The position numbers were made by a program, and so were the translations under genes. From positions 310,001 to 374,000 of the forward strand of contig JAUIBA010000001.1 in NCBI GenBank assembly GCA_030427635.1: a stretch of 64,000 bases of DNA, read 5' to 3'. This document shows, piece by piece, positions 51,190-61,200 of the stretch (its first letter is position 1; the number at the start of each line of letters is the position of its first letter). This DNA is from Bacteroidia bacterium (GTDB taxonomy: Bacteria > Bacteroidota > Bacteroidia > Chitinophagales > Chitinophagaceae). The notes beneath the pieces are model-generated. The model saw nothing but the letters and a program-made list of their open reading frames with translations. It made no database searches and was not told the DNA's origin.

Positions 51190-52437
51190 TCAGGTGAGCT
51201 CAAAAACTGTAATTTCGGGTAGTACACCTAGGCGGCCGGGATAGCCCAGAAAGCCAAAGCCACGATTCACATACAGGCGTTGTTTCCCTTCCTGGTATAG
51301 TCCTGCCCATTCATCATATACATATTGTACAGGACTCCATTTAAACCACTTACTGTCCACGCCAAACTGCATGCCATGTGTATGGCCGCTTAGCATGAGG
51401 TCCACATCTTTATATGAGTCTAGTACCTCGCCACGCCAATGAGAAGGGTCATGTGAAAGTAGGATACTGAATGGTACATTCTTTTCAGCCAGGCCATCTG
51501 TAGCTTTCCGCATATCTCCGTATTTAGGGAAGTTTGCTTTGGCGCTCCAGTTTTCTATACCTATGAGGGCTATCCTGTCCTCTCCACGCTCCAGCACAAT
51601 GTGTTCATTCATCAGCAGGCGCCACCCTACCCCAGCATGTATATTTTTGAGACGTTCCAGATTTTCTCTTTTCGCCGTATCTGAGGGCCATGCTACATAA
51701 TCGCCATAGTCATGGTTGCCCAGCGTAGAGTAAACTCCCATTGGTGCCTTAAGGCGGGAGTAAATAGCTTTAAACCTGTCATCTACCTCATCGGCCACAT
51801 TGTTTACCAGATCTCCGGTAAACAGAATAATATCGGCTTCCTGATGCAGAATGCGTTCTATTCCATGTTCTACCGCACGGTGTTCATCAAATGAGCCTGT
51901 ATGTATATCTGATATCTGTACTATTTTAAGTCCTTTGAATGCTTTGGGCAGGTTATCAAAGGCCAGTTTCACTTTACGCACACGGTAGCGGTACCTGTTT
52001 GTAAGCCCTGCGGTAAACCCCAGTACTGACAGCCCTCCCAGTACCAAAGCAGTCTGTCTCATGAATGTGGACCTTTCTATGGACGATACGGCGTCGGTTG
52101 CCGGTGCATTCCTGAAAGCCATTGATGCTACCATCCAGGTAATAGCCCGCCGTATATCATCTACCAGCATTACCAGCATTACCAGTATTTTCCCTACCAC
52201 AAAACCTAGTACCAGCGCTACATACAGATTGCGCAGCAGGTGTGGCACCTCGGCCCAGTTGATAGCTCTGAAGAATATGAGACCGGCCCAGCTAAGCACA
52301 GTAAAACCCAGATATACAGACATTAGCGGTATGCGCCATCCTGGTGACATAGCCCTTACTGCCGACCGGACAGCTATGTAACTGTAATACTCTGCGAGTC
52401 CTATCAGTCCCAGTATCAGGAAAAATCTCAGTCTCAT
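51190..52437 (-). CDS. Membrane-anchored metallophosphoesterase
   Basis: 415 aa. Four hydrophobic segments in the first ~160 residues, then a calcineurin-like domain with all motifs: VQISDIHTGSFDEHRAVEHG (D-x-H), FTGDLVNNV (GD), TLGNHDYGDYVAWPS (GNHD), LLSHDPSHWRGE and LSGHTHGMQFG (GHxH). It resembles YkuE/YaeI-type membrane phosphoesterases. The phosphodiester substrate is unknown. Confidence 0.9.
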   Translation of the reverse strand: MRLRFFLILGLIGLAEYYSYIAVRSAVRAMSPGWRIPLMSVYLGFTVLSWAGLIFFRAINWAEVPHLLRNLYVALVLGFVVGKILVMLVMLVDDIRRAITWMVASMAFRNAPATDAVSSIERSTFMRQTALVLGGLSVLGFTAGLTNRYRYRVRKVKLAFDNLPKAFKGLKIVQISDIHTGSFDEHRAVEHGIERILHQEADIILFTGDLVNNVADEVDDRFKAIYSRLKAPMGVYSTLGNHDYGDYVAWPSDTAKRENLERLKNIHAGVGWRLLMNEHIVLERGEDRIALIGIENWSAKANFPKYGDMRKATDGLAEKNVPFSILLSHDPSHWRGEVLDSYKDVDLMLSGHTHGMQFGVDSKWFKWSPVQYVYDEWAGLYQEGKQRLYVNRGFGFLGYPGRLGVLPEITVFELT

Positions 52438-52495
52438 ACAGCAAATATCATGGTTTTGATGTCAATACATCAAATATGCGGCTTAAGAATTGCCA

Positions 52496-52996
52496 TCAGA
52501 ACTTCATAAAATCCTGCATTTGTGTTTTCATTAGCATTATAGCCTCACTCCGCAGAGTATTTCCATCAGTAGTTAGTTCTTCCTTTACTTTAGAAAGCAA
52601 CATTTTATTATAGTGCACATTTACCTTAAGATAGTTAAGGATGGCGGTCATATGCTCTACCCCACGCAGGTTGCCTGCGCGCCCTACTGATACTCCTGTG
52701 AGTGCTGCTTTCTTATGCCACCAGCACTTTTTGATATCGCTGTTGTCCAGTAGCATTTTCAATACACCGGGAAAGCTGGCATTATACTCAGGCATGACTA
52801 TTACAAACTTATTGGCAGGGATAAGGAACTCCTCCTCCAGTTTTATCATCTCTTCATTACGTGTCCACAGGTTCCGGTTTTTCAGGGATAGCAGTTGTGC
52901 CGGTTGACCCAGCTCCTCTATTATCTGAAGATATATTCCTGCTACTTTTTCGGTTATACTGTCCTGTCTGTTAGTGCCTGCTATTATTGTGGTCAT
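52496..52996 (-). CDS. NAD(P)H-dependent FMN reductase
   Basis: 166 aa flavodoxin-like fold. FMN phosphate loop TIIAGTNRQDSITEKV, then VIVMPEYNASFPGVLKMLLD (the PEYN motif typical of NADPH-dependent FMN/azo/chromate reductases) and ALTGVSVGRAGNLRGVEHM. Full length for the family. Soluble; the physiological acceptor is not known. Confidence 0.9.
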   Translation of the reverse strand: MTTIIAGTNRQDSITEKVAGIYLQIIEELGQPAQLLSLKNRNLWTRNEEMIKLEEEFLIPANKFVIVMPEYNASFPGVLKMLLDNSDIKKCWWHKKAALTGVSVGRAGNLRGVEHMTAILNYLKVNVHYNKMLLSKVKEELTTDGNTLRSEAIMLMKTQMQDFMKF

Positions 52997-53110
52997 TGAT
53001 TATTTTACAAAGTCAGTTTTTCAGCTTCAAAGGTGGTGACATTTTATCATTTTTCAGACCACACTTATTATTTTCTGTTTATGCATGCATAGCGAAGATG
53101 TATTACAACA

Positions 53111-53139
53111 ACGGGCGGCTACCGTCAGTAGCCGCCCGT
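53111..53139 (-). terminator. GC-rich hairpin after the divIC-like gene
   Basis: A 12-bp perfect stem ACGGGCGGCTAC / GTAGCCGCCCGT with a 5-base loop, 27 bases past the stop. Only TGTTGTAAT follows on the minus strand. Confidence 0.6.
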
Positions 53140-53165
53140 TTCCTACAAGCAATTGATAACTAATG

Positions 53166-53471
53166 TTAGTCTTCTATCACATAAATATCCTCGCCATCAT
53201 TCTTCATTCTGAAGTTTTCACGCGCATACTTCTCCAGCGCAGCAGGATTGTTTACCCTACCCTTTACGTCCAGCGACAGTGATTTTGTTTCGGCCTGCAT
53301 TGCAGCTATCTCTTTTTTGAGATAGGCAATGTTATCCTTTACATTGTCCAGTTCGTGCTGGCGCTCGCGAAGCGTCATCCAGTCATTCTGATCGAAATAG
53401 GCTATCCAGGCAACAAAACATATTGCTACTACCAGATATTTATTTGTCAGAATCTTTATGACCTTTTTCAT
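53166..53471 (-). CDS. Septum-formation protein, FtsB/DivIC family
   Basis: 101 aa. One N-terminal membrane helix (KYLVVAICFVAWIAYFDQND) followed by a coiled coil (ERQHELDNVKDNIAYLKKEI, AAMQAETKSLSLDVKG) and the conserved EKYARENFRMKNDGEDIYVI end. Such proteins join FtsL and FtsQ in the divisome. It is the gene downstream of eno on the same strand (80 bases), an arrangement common in Bacteroidota. Confidence 0.85.
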   Translation of the reverse strand: MKKVIKILTNKYLVVAICFVAWIAYFDQNDWMTLRERQHELDNVKDNIAYLKKEIAAMQAETKSLSLDVKGRVNNPAALEKYARENFRMKNDGEDIYVIED

Positions 53472-53550
53472 TACACTAGTTTATTTACAAGGCAATTTAC
53501 CAAGCCCGTATGACAGCAGAAAGAATACTTATGCACAAATTAACATGTGC

Positions 53551-54852
<1,302 letters not shown>

Positions 54853-55020
54853 TTAATTTGTACTGCAAAAATATAGGTTACACGTTACAAAAGATAATGT
54901 CGGGCAATAATGAAATCATATCCGCTTTGCTGTCTGCCACAGCACAAAAACTTTTAGCAGAATGTTAAGTAGTAAAAATGGTGGACCAGGTAAACGCATC
55001 ATTCTCTAATTTTACCCTAA

Positions 55021-55500
55021 ATGACACATATGAAACCAAATATCGGCATAACAGAAGAAAACCTGACAGAAGTATGTAAGATACTGAACTCACTGCTCAC
55101 TGATGAATTTGCACTATATGCCCGTACAAGGTATTGCCACTGGAATGTGACAGGCCCGGCATTTTCAGTCCTGCATCAGTTTTTTGAAACACAATACAAT
55201 GAGCTGGCAGAAATGATGGATTCGGTTGCTGAGCGTGTGCGTCAGCTGGGAGGCATAGCTGCCGGAGGCAATCTTGCCAATATCACTACTTCTATGAGGC
55301 TGCCTGAAGCAAAAGAAGAACAGGGCGCTATGAAGATGGTGCTGGGACTGCTCAATGACCATGAAACCATTATCCGCGAGTTAAGAGACAGCCTGGATAA
55401 TGTGCAAAATACACTGGGCGATGCCGGAACTGCCGATTTCATTACCGGCATTATGGTCGCACATGAGAAAATGGCGTGGATGCTGCGCGCTCATCTTTAG
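55021..55500 (+). CDS. dps: Dps-family DNA-protecting ferritin
   Basis: 159 aa four-helix bundle. Ferroxidase residues are in RYCHWNVTGPAFSVLHQFFE (His and Glu side) and ELAEMMDSVAERVRQLGG (Asp/Glu side), and HETIIRELRDSLDNV follows. Dps forms a 12-mer that stores iron and protects DNA under oxidative stress. Monocistronic with its own terminator. Confidence 0.92.
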   Translation: MTHMKPNIGITEENLTEVCKILNSLLTDEFALYARTRYCHWNVTGPAFSVLHQFFETQYNELAEMMDSVAERVRQLGGIAAGGNLANITTSMRLPEAKEEQGAMKMVLGLLNDHETIIRELRDSLDNVQNTLGDAGTADFITGIMVAHEKMAWMLRAHL

Positions 55501-55527
55501 TCGTATTGCGTATTTAATATTTATCAG

Positions 55528-55567
55528 CGCTCTGCGCCTTACATTAATTAAGTAAGGTGACAGAGCG
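55528..55567 (+). terminator. Bipartite hairpin terminator after dps
   Basis: Outer stem CGCTCTG / CAGAGCG and inner stem CCTTAC / GTAAGG, followed by TTGTTGT. Confidence 0.6.
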
Positions 55568-55639
55568 TTGTTGTATACTCCTATCGTAAAAATACTGCCA
55601 TAAACTACCTTATTTACTGTTAAACCATACCAAAGCAAG

Positions 55640-55647
55640 TAACTTTG
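55640..55647 (+). promoter_or_regulatory. Putative -7 element of the hemB promoter
   Basis: TAACTTTG fits TAnnTTTG, 23 bases before ATG 55670. Confidence 0.5.
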
Positions 55648-55669
55648 CGCCCACAAAACTGCTTTACAG

Positions 55670-56650
55670 ATGCATCTTATAAGAAGGAACCGCATATTAC
55701 GTGTATCTCCGGCCATGCGCCAGATGGTGGCTGAAACAACCCTGAGACCTGCCGACCTGATAGCTCCACTCTTTATCATAGAGGGTAAGGGCGAAAAGGA
55801 AGAGATATCTTCTATGCCGGGTTACTACAGAATGAGCATTGACAATACCATTGCAGAGGTAAAGGCAATGTGGGGGATGGGCATAAGAAGTGTGCTGCTG
55901 TTTATAAAGTGTGCCGATGAGGCAAAGGACAATAAAGGGACAGAGGCGCTCAATCCTGACGGACTAATGCAGCGGAGCATAAAAGCGGTAAAAGATGCCT
56001 GCCCGGAAATGGTGGTTATGACAGATGTGGCACTGGACCCATTTTCTATATATGGTCATGACGGGATAGTGGCAGATAATGAGATAGTTAACGATGCCAC
56101 AGTAGAGGTGCTGGCTCAGATGAGTGTAAGCCATGCGGCAGCCGGTGCCGATATGGTAGCCCCCAGCGATATGATGGATGGCCGGATACTGGCCATAAGG
56201 GAAGCGCTGGAACAGGCAGGCTATGCAAAAACCGGTATTATGGCATACAGTGCCAAATATGCCTCCTGCTTTTACGGTCCGTTTCGCGATGCGCTGGACA
56301 GCGCACCGGGCTTTGGCGACAAGAAAACCTATCAGATGGACTATGCCAACAGGATAGAGGCCGTGAAAGAAGCGGTAATGGATGTGGAAGAAGGCGCTGA
56401 TATAGTAATGGTAAAACCTGCTATGGCTTACCTGGACATTATAAGAGAAGTGCGTAATAGTGTAGATGTACCGGTAAGTGCCTATCATGTGAGCGGGGAA
56501 TATGCCATGATAAAAGCTGCCGCTAAAATGGGGTGGCTGGATGAGCAGAAGGCTATGATGGAATCCCTCACATCAATAAAGCGTGCCGGTGCCGGACTCA
56601 TAGCCACATACTATGCCCGTGAGGCTGCGCAACTCATTAACGGGCAATAA
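55670..56650 (+). CDS. hemB: Porphobilinogen synthase (delta-aminolevulinate dehydratase)
   Basis: 326 aa. The Schiff-base Lys residues are in AYSAKYASCFYGPFRDALDS and IVMVKPAMAYLDII. The metal-site region reads MTDVALDPFSIYGHDGIV with Asp in place of the Cys triad of zinc enzymes, so this is the Mg/K-type enzyme. It condenses two aminolevulinate molecules to porphobilinogen for haem. It is separate from other haem genes here. Confidence 0.96.
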   Translation: MHLIRRNRILRVSPAMRQMVAETTLRPADLIAPLFIIEGKGEKEEISSMPGYYRMSIDNTIAEVKAMWGMGIRSVLLFIKCADEAKDNKGTEALNPDGLMQRSIKAVKDACPEMVVMTDVALDPFSIYGHDGIVADNEIVNDATVEVLAQMSVSHAAAGADMVAPSDMMDGRILAIREALEQAGYAKTGIMAYSAKYASCFYGPFRDALDSAPGFGDKKTYQMDYANRIEAVKEAVMDVEEGADIVMVKPAMAYLDIIREVRNSVDVPVSAYHVSGEYAMIKAAAKMGWLDEQKAMMESLTSIKRAGAGLIATYYAREAAQLINGQ

Positions 56651-56706
56651 CGGGACATTACAAACCGTTATCATGCTACTTTTACCTATTTTCACATAAG
56701 CTATTC

Positions 56707-58137
56707 ATGCACATGCGTGTATCCATATTACTGATTGCGGCAATATCTTTTATGACAGTTCTTGCCGGTAGCTCTTGCCGTAAAGAGCGGCAGATGCTTA
56801 CCACTGGTGGAGAACTCAGGTTCTCTGATGATACACTCAGCTTTGATACTGTGTTCACATCGGCAGGAAGTTTTACTACAGGTATATTGATATATAATAC
56901 TCAAAATCAGGATATTGTATTGAGTTCTGTGAGAATGAATAATGCCAGCTCCTATTTTCATCTGAATGTAGATGGCTTTAGCGGAAACAGTGTTACAGAT
57001 ATTCGTATTGCCCCCAGAGATAGTGTATATGTTTTTGCTACAGTTAATATAGACCCTAATGATAAGCTTACACCATTTGTTGTCACAGACTCACTGATAG
57101 CAACACTGAATGGGCGTGACTTTTATGTTCCTTTTATTGCATATGGGCAAAATGCCCGGTATATAAAAGATAGTGTAATAACCACCAATGCTGTTTGGGA
57201 CTCTACCCTGCCCTATGTCATTATTAACAGTGCGGGTGTGGCATCGGGTGCCACGCTTACCCTCAATCCCGGATGTAAGGTATACATGCATCAGAATTCC
57301 GGCCTTGTGGTATTTGGCAAACTCCTATGTAATGGAACAGCCACTGACAGTGTCATATTTCAGGGCGACAGGCTGGACAGGCGTTATTTCGACTATGAGG
57401 GCTATCCCGGAGAATGGGGCGGAATATACTTCCACTCATATAGCAGCGGTAGCCGTCTCAGGTACACCCGTATCATAAACGGTGGCAATGGTGCACTGGG
57501 CAATCCTGCAGCAGTATGGGTAACTATTGACTCTAACGGTGCAGGTTCAGAGCCTCAGTTACGTATGGAAAACTGTATTATCAGTAATTCCATAGGTACC
57601 GGCATATATGCACAGAAGGCTACTGTGTCTGCTACCAATTGTCTTATACACACTACTGGTGGCTATGCATTGGCAGTCATACAGGGAGGCCGGGACACAT
57701 TTACCAACTGTACTTTTGCCAATTATGGTGGTACGGCATTATCGCACAGCTCGCAGGGTACGGTAGCTATTCTTAATTATTACAGGCCCGATCAGTACAC
57801 TATATTTTATGGCGACCTCTATGCAGCAATGAATAACTGTATTGTGTATGGGTCACTGGATAGCGAAATAGTGTGCAGTGCTGCTCCTGAGGCAGAAGCA
57901 AAACTGGAAATGAATCATTGCCTGCTGAAAATGGGTAGTGTAAGGGAGCCTTTCGTGAATTTTACCGAATGCCTGTTTAACGAAGACCCACTTTTTGCCG
58001 ATACCGAGAAGAAAGATTTTCATCTGAAAGAAGGCTCACCTGCTATTGGTACCGGCAATATTTCTTTAATACCAGGTATAGACCTGGATGGCAGGTCAAG
58101 GACAACTGCCGATATTGGTTGTTATAAGTTTGAATAA
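56707..58137 (+). CDS. Exported right-handed beta-helix protein
   Basis: 476 aa. Signal peptide with Cys after it (VLAGSSCRKERQ), a possible but imperfect lipobox. After a beta-sandwich-like part (FDTVFTSAGSFTTGILIYNT) the rest has right-handed parallel beta-helix rungs (MENCIISNSIGTGIYAQKAT, VSATNCLIHTTGGYALAVIQ, DTFTNCTFANYGGTALSHSS). The C-terminus FHLKEGSPAIGTGNISL with DLDGRSRTTADIGCYKFE is the cap seen in secreted pectate-lyase-like proteins. No catalytic residues recognised. Confidence 0.75.
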   Translation: MHMRVSILLIAAISFMTVLAGSSCRKERQMLTTGGELRFSDDTLSFDTVFTSAGSFTTGILIYNTQNQDIVLSSVRMNNASSYFHLNVDGFSGNSVTDIRIAPRDSVYVFATVNIDPNDKLTPFVVTDSLIATLNGRDFYVPFIAYGQNARYIKDSVITTNAVWDSTLPYVIINSAGVASGATLTLNPGCKVYMHQNSGLVVFGKLLCNGTATDSVIFQGDRLDRRYFDYEGYPGEWGGIYFHSYSSGSRLRYTRIINGGNGALGNPAAVWVTIDSNGAGSEPQLRMENCIISNSIGTGIYAQKATVSATNCLIHTTGGYALAVIQGGRDTFTNCTFANYGGTALSHSSQGTVAILNYYRPDQYTIFYGDLYAAMNNCIVYGSLDSEIVCSAAPEAEAKLEMNHCLLKMGSVREPFVNFTECLFNEDPLFADTEKKDFHLKEGSPAIGTGNISLIPGIDLDGRSRTTADIGCYKFE

Positions 58138-58292
58138 TACTTTCATATTATGTATATGTAGTTGTTTAACTTAAAGTGAAATAATTACTATCTGCACCAA
58201 CATATTTACAGTTTACATCTGTCTAATTGGGTAAATATTCCTAATTTAGTGATTATTTGAACCTTACGAAACTCGAATCAAGTCAGATATTT

Positions 58293-61200
58293 ATGAAATT
58301 TTCTACTAACAGGATTTCCCTGCTGGCATTAGGGCTTTTTGTTGCAGGCAATGTATATGCTCAACAAAAAGATAATAGTGGCGTAGCAAATGAGATACGC
58401 AATGAGGCAGACGGCACACTGAAGTCGCTCTCATTCCTGCCTTCTGCAAACTGGAAACCCGGACAGGCAGATGAGCTATTTACCCGTTTCTGCGATGTGA
58501 AAAGTGAAAATCACACAGAAATGAGATTGCTGCACTCTACTACAAACAAAGTCGGCGCAACAACCGACAGATACGTAGAGTATTTCAAAGGTTTAAAAAT
58601 ATCATATAGCAGTGCTACCGTCAATAGTAAGGAGGGGAAGGTAAGCTTTGTAACAAGTAACGTATATAAACCTGATGCCGGCCTGTCTGAAGTCCCGGTA
58701 CTATCAGCTGGCACAGCGTTTACACATGCACTGGATTTTGTAGGTGCCACAAAATATAAATGGGAGAACCCTACAGAGGAAGCATACATAAAAGAGCTTT
58801 ACCATAAGCCTGATACCTCCTATCTGCCACATGGTACACTTACATGGGTAGAAGATCTCCGCTCAGAGAGTAAAGACCATAAGCTGCATCTGGCATGGTG
58901 TTTCGATATATATGCTGAAGAGCCACTAAGCCGCCAGGAGGTATTTATAGATGCCGCTACAGGCAAAGTACTCTTTTCCAATCCCCTTATCAGGCATACT
59001 GCTGCTACCGGCGCATCGCGATACAGCGGTGTAATACCATTTCAGACATCCTTTGTAGGTGGCACATACAGACTTTATGACTCCACAAGAGGTAGCGGTG
59101 TATATACCCGAAACATGAATAATGGTACCAGCTATGGCGCTGCTATACAGTTTACAAGTGCTACCAATACCTGGCCGGCACCAGCTGCAGGTGATAATGT
59201 GGCGCTGGATGCTCACTGGGGTGGTGAAATGGTTTATGATTACTGGTTTACCCGTCATGGCCGACTCAGTTGGGACAATCTGGATGGTATACTCCTCCAG
59301 TATGTACACTATGGCTCTAACTATAACAATGCTTACTGGAATGGTACTGCCATGACCTATGGCGATGGTAGCGGAATAGCTGCCGGTGGTTTCAGCCCAC
59401 TTACCTCATTGGATGTTACTGCTCATGAAGTGGGTCATGGCGTTTGTGAAGCTACTGCCAATCTGGTGTATGCTATGGAGTCCGGCGCACTGAATGAGGC
59501 GTTCAGCGACTGCTGGGCGGCTGCTATTGAGCATTGGGCAGACCCTCACGAAAGCGATGCAATGCCTAAAAGCTACTGGGATGTGGGTGAGGAAATAGGT
59601 ACTGAGCCACTGCGTAGCATGAACAGCCCTTTACTGCAGGGACAGCCGGATACTTACGGCGGAACTAACTGGACAAATCAGGTAGGTTGTACTCCTACAA
59701 GCGGTAACGACTATTGTGGCGTACATAGGAATAGTGGCCTTATGAACTACTGGTTCTTTCTCCTGGTAAATGGTGGTTCCGGTACCAATGACAATGGAGA
59801 TGCATACATTGTTAATGCGCTGGACTGGACAAAGTCAGAGATAATACTATATCAGGCAGAGCTGGCGCTAACGTCCACAGCTGATTATATGGATATGCGT
59901 ACGGCCTCTATCAATGCTGCCAATATGCTTTATGGCCCCTGCTCGTTCGAGGCGCAGTGTGTTACCAGTGCGTGGTATGCTGTTGGTGTAGGTCCTAACT
60001 TTATGCCTTGTACACCACAGATATCGTTTGAAACACCACTTATAGAGGTGATGGAATCTGCTCCGTCTACAGCCTGTGGCGCCAGCAAAACAATATCTAT
60101 TGGCATTACTCCATCAGGACCCACCATTGCAGGTGGCAGCCCTATCGTAGCGCTTATGCCAGACCCGTCGTCTACAGCGGTAGCCGGTGTGGATTATACT
60201 TTTAGTACTCCGGCGGTTATCTTCCCGGCAGGCGATATGTCTACCCGCTATATTACAATGACCATATTTGATAATGGCAATGTTAATGATGATAAGTTCT
60301 TGAAACTGGGACTTTCCGTCACTGCGATGGGTACTGGTGCAATAGTGGCTCCTTTCAATGACTCACTTACTATCAATATATATAATGACGATAGCGTTCC
60401 TCATCCGGGTGGTATTCTGTATCCAAATCTGAATGCCGGTCTGCCTGTAGTGAGCGACTTTACCTCACCTTTTTATGGTACGAGGCGCAGAGCAAGGTCT
60501 CAATACATGATTTTTGCACGGGAAATGGCAGAAGCAGGTGTTGTGCCGGGAGTGCCCATAACACAGGTAGCTTTTGATGTGCTTACCAAAAACTCTACAG
60601 GTGCATTTACTTCATTTACTATAAGTATGCGCAATACAAATGCTGTAGACCTTTATTCTGGTTTTGTTACCGGTTTAACACAGGTATATACCGGAAACCA
60701 TACAACCAATCTGGGCATTGACTCAATAGATTTCAATACAGGAACTTTTACATGGGATGGCTTCAGTAATGTGGTAGTTCAGTTCTGTTATGGTTCCAAT
60801 GCCAGCACATACTCAGGAAATGACCGTGTGGCAGGTGTGCAGCAGGGCGAATTTACCATAGGCGACTATAATGTTACCAACAGCGGTTCCGGTACAGGTT
60901 GTGGTCTGGGATTCAGTAATGGCAACCGTACAGTAGTGCGCCCTGCCATGCGTTTCAAACAGGATGTACCACCTTCGGAGGTAGAGACAACAGCAGGAAG
61001 CAACAGAGTATGGAATGTGCGCACCGGAGAGGAAGTATATTTCTACAGCACTGCCGATACTCAGGTCATAGCTGGCATCATGGGTATGGACAATGACCTG
61101 GGCTGCGTTACGGCAACCGTGACACAGCAGGGCAATGGACTGACACCAGCTGCATTTTCAGGCGTTAACCGCATGAGAAAAGAAGTGAATATTGTACCAA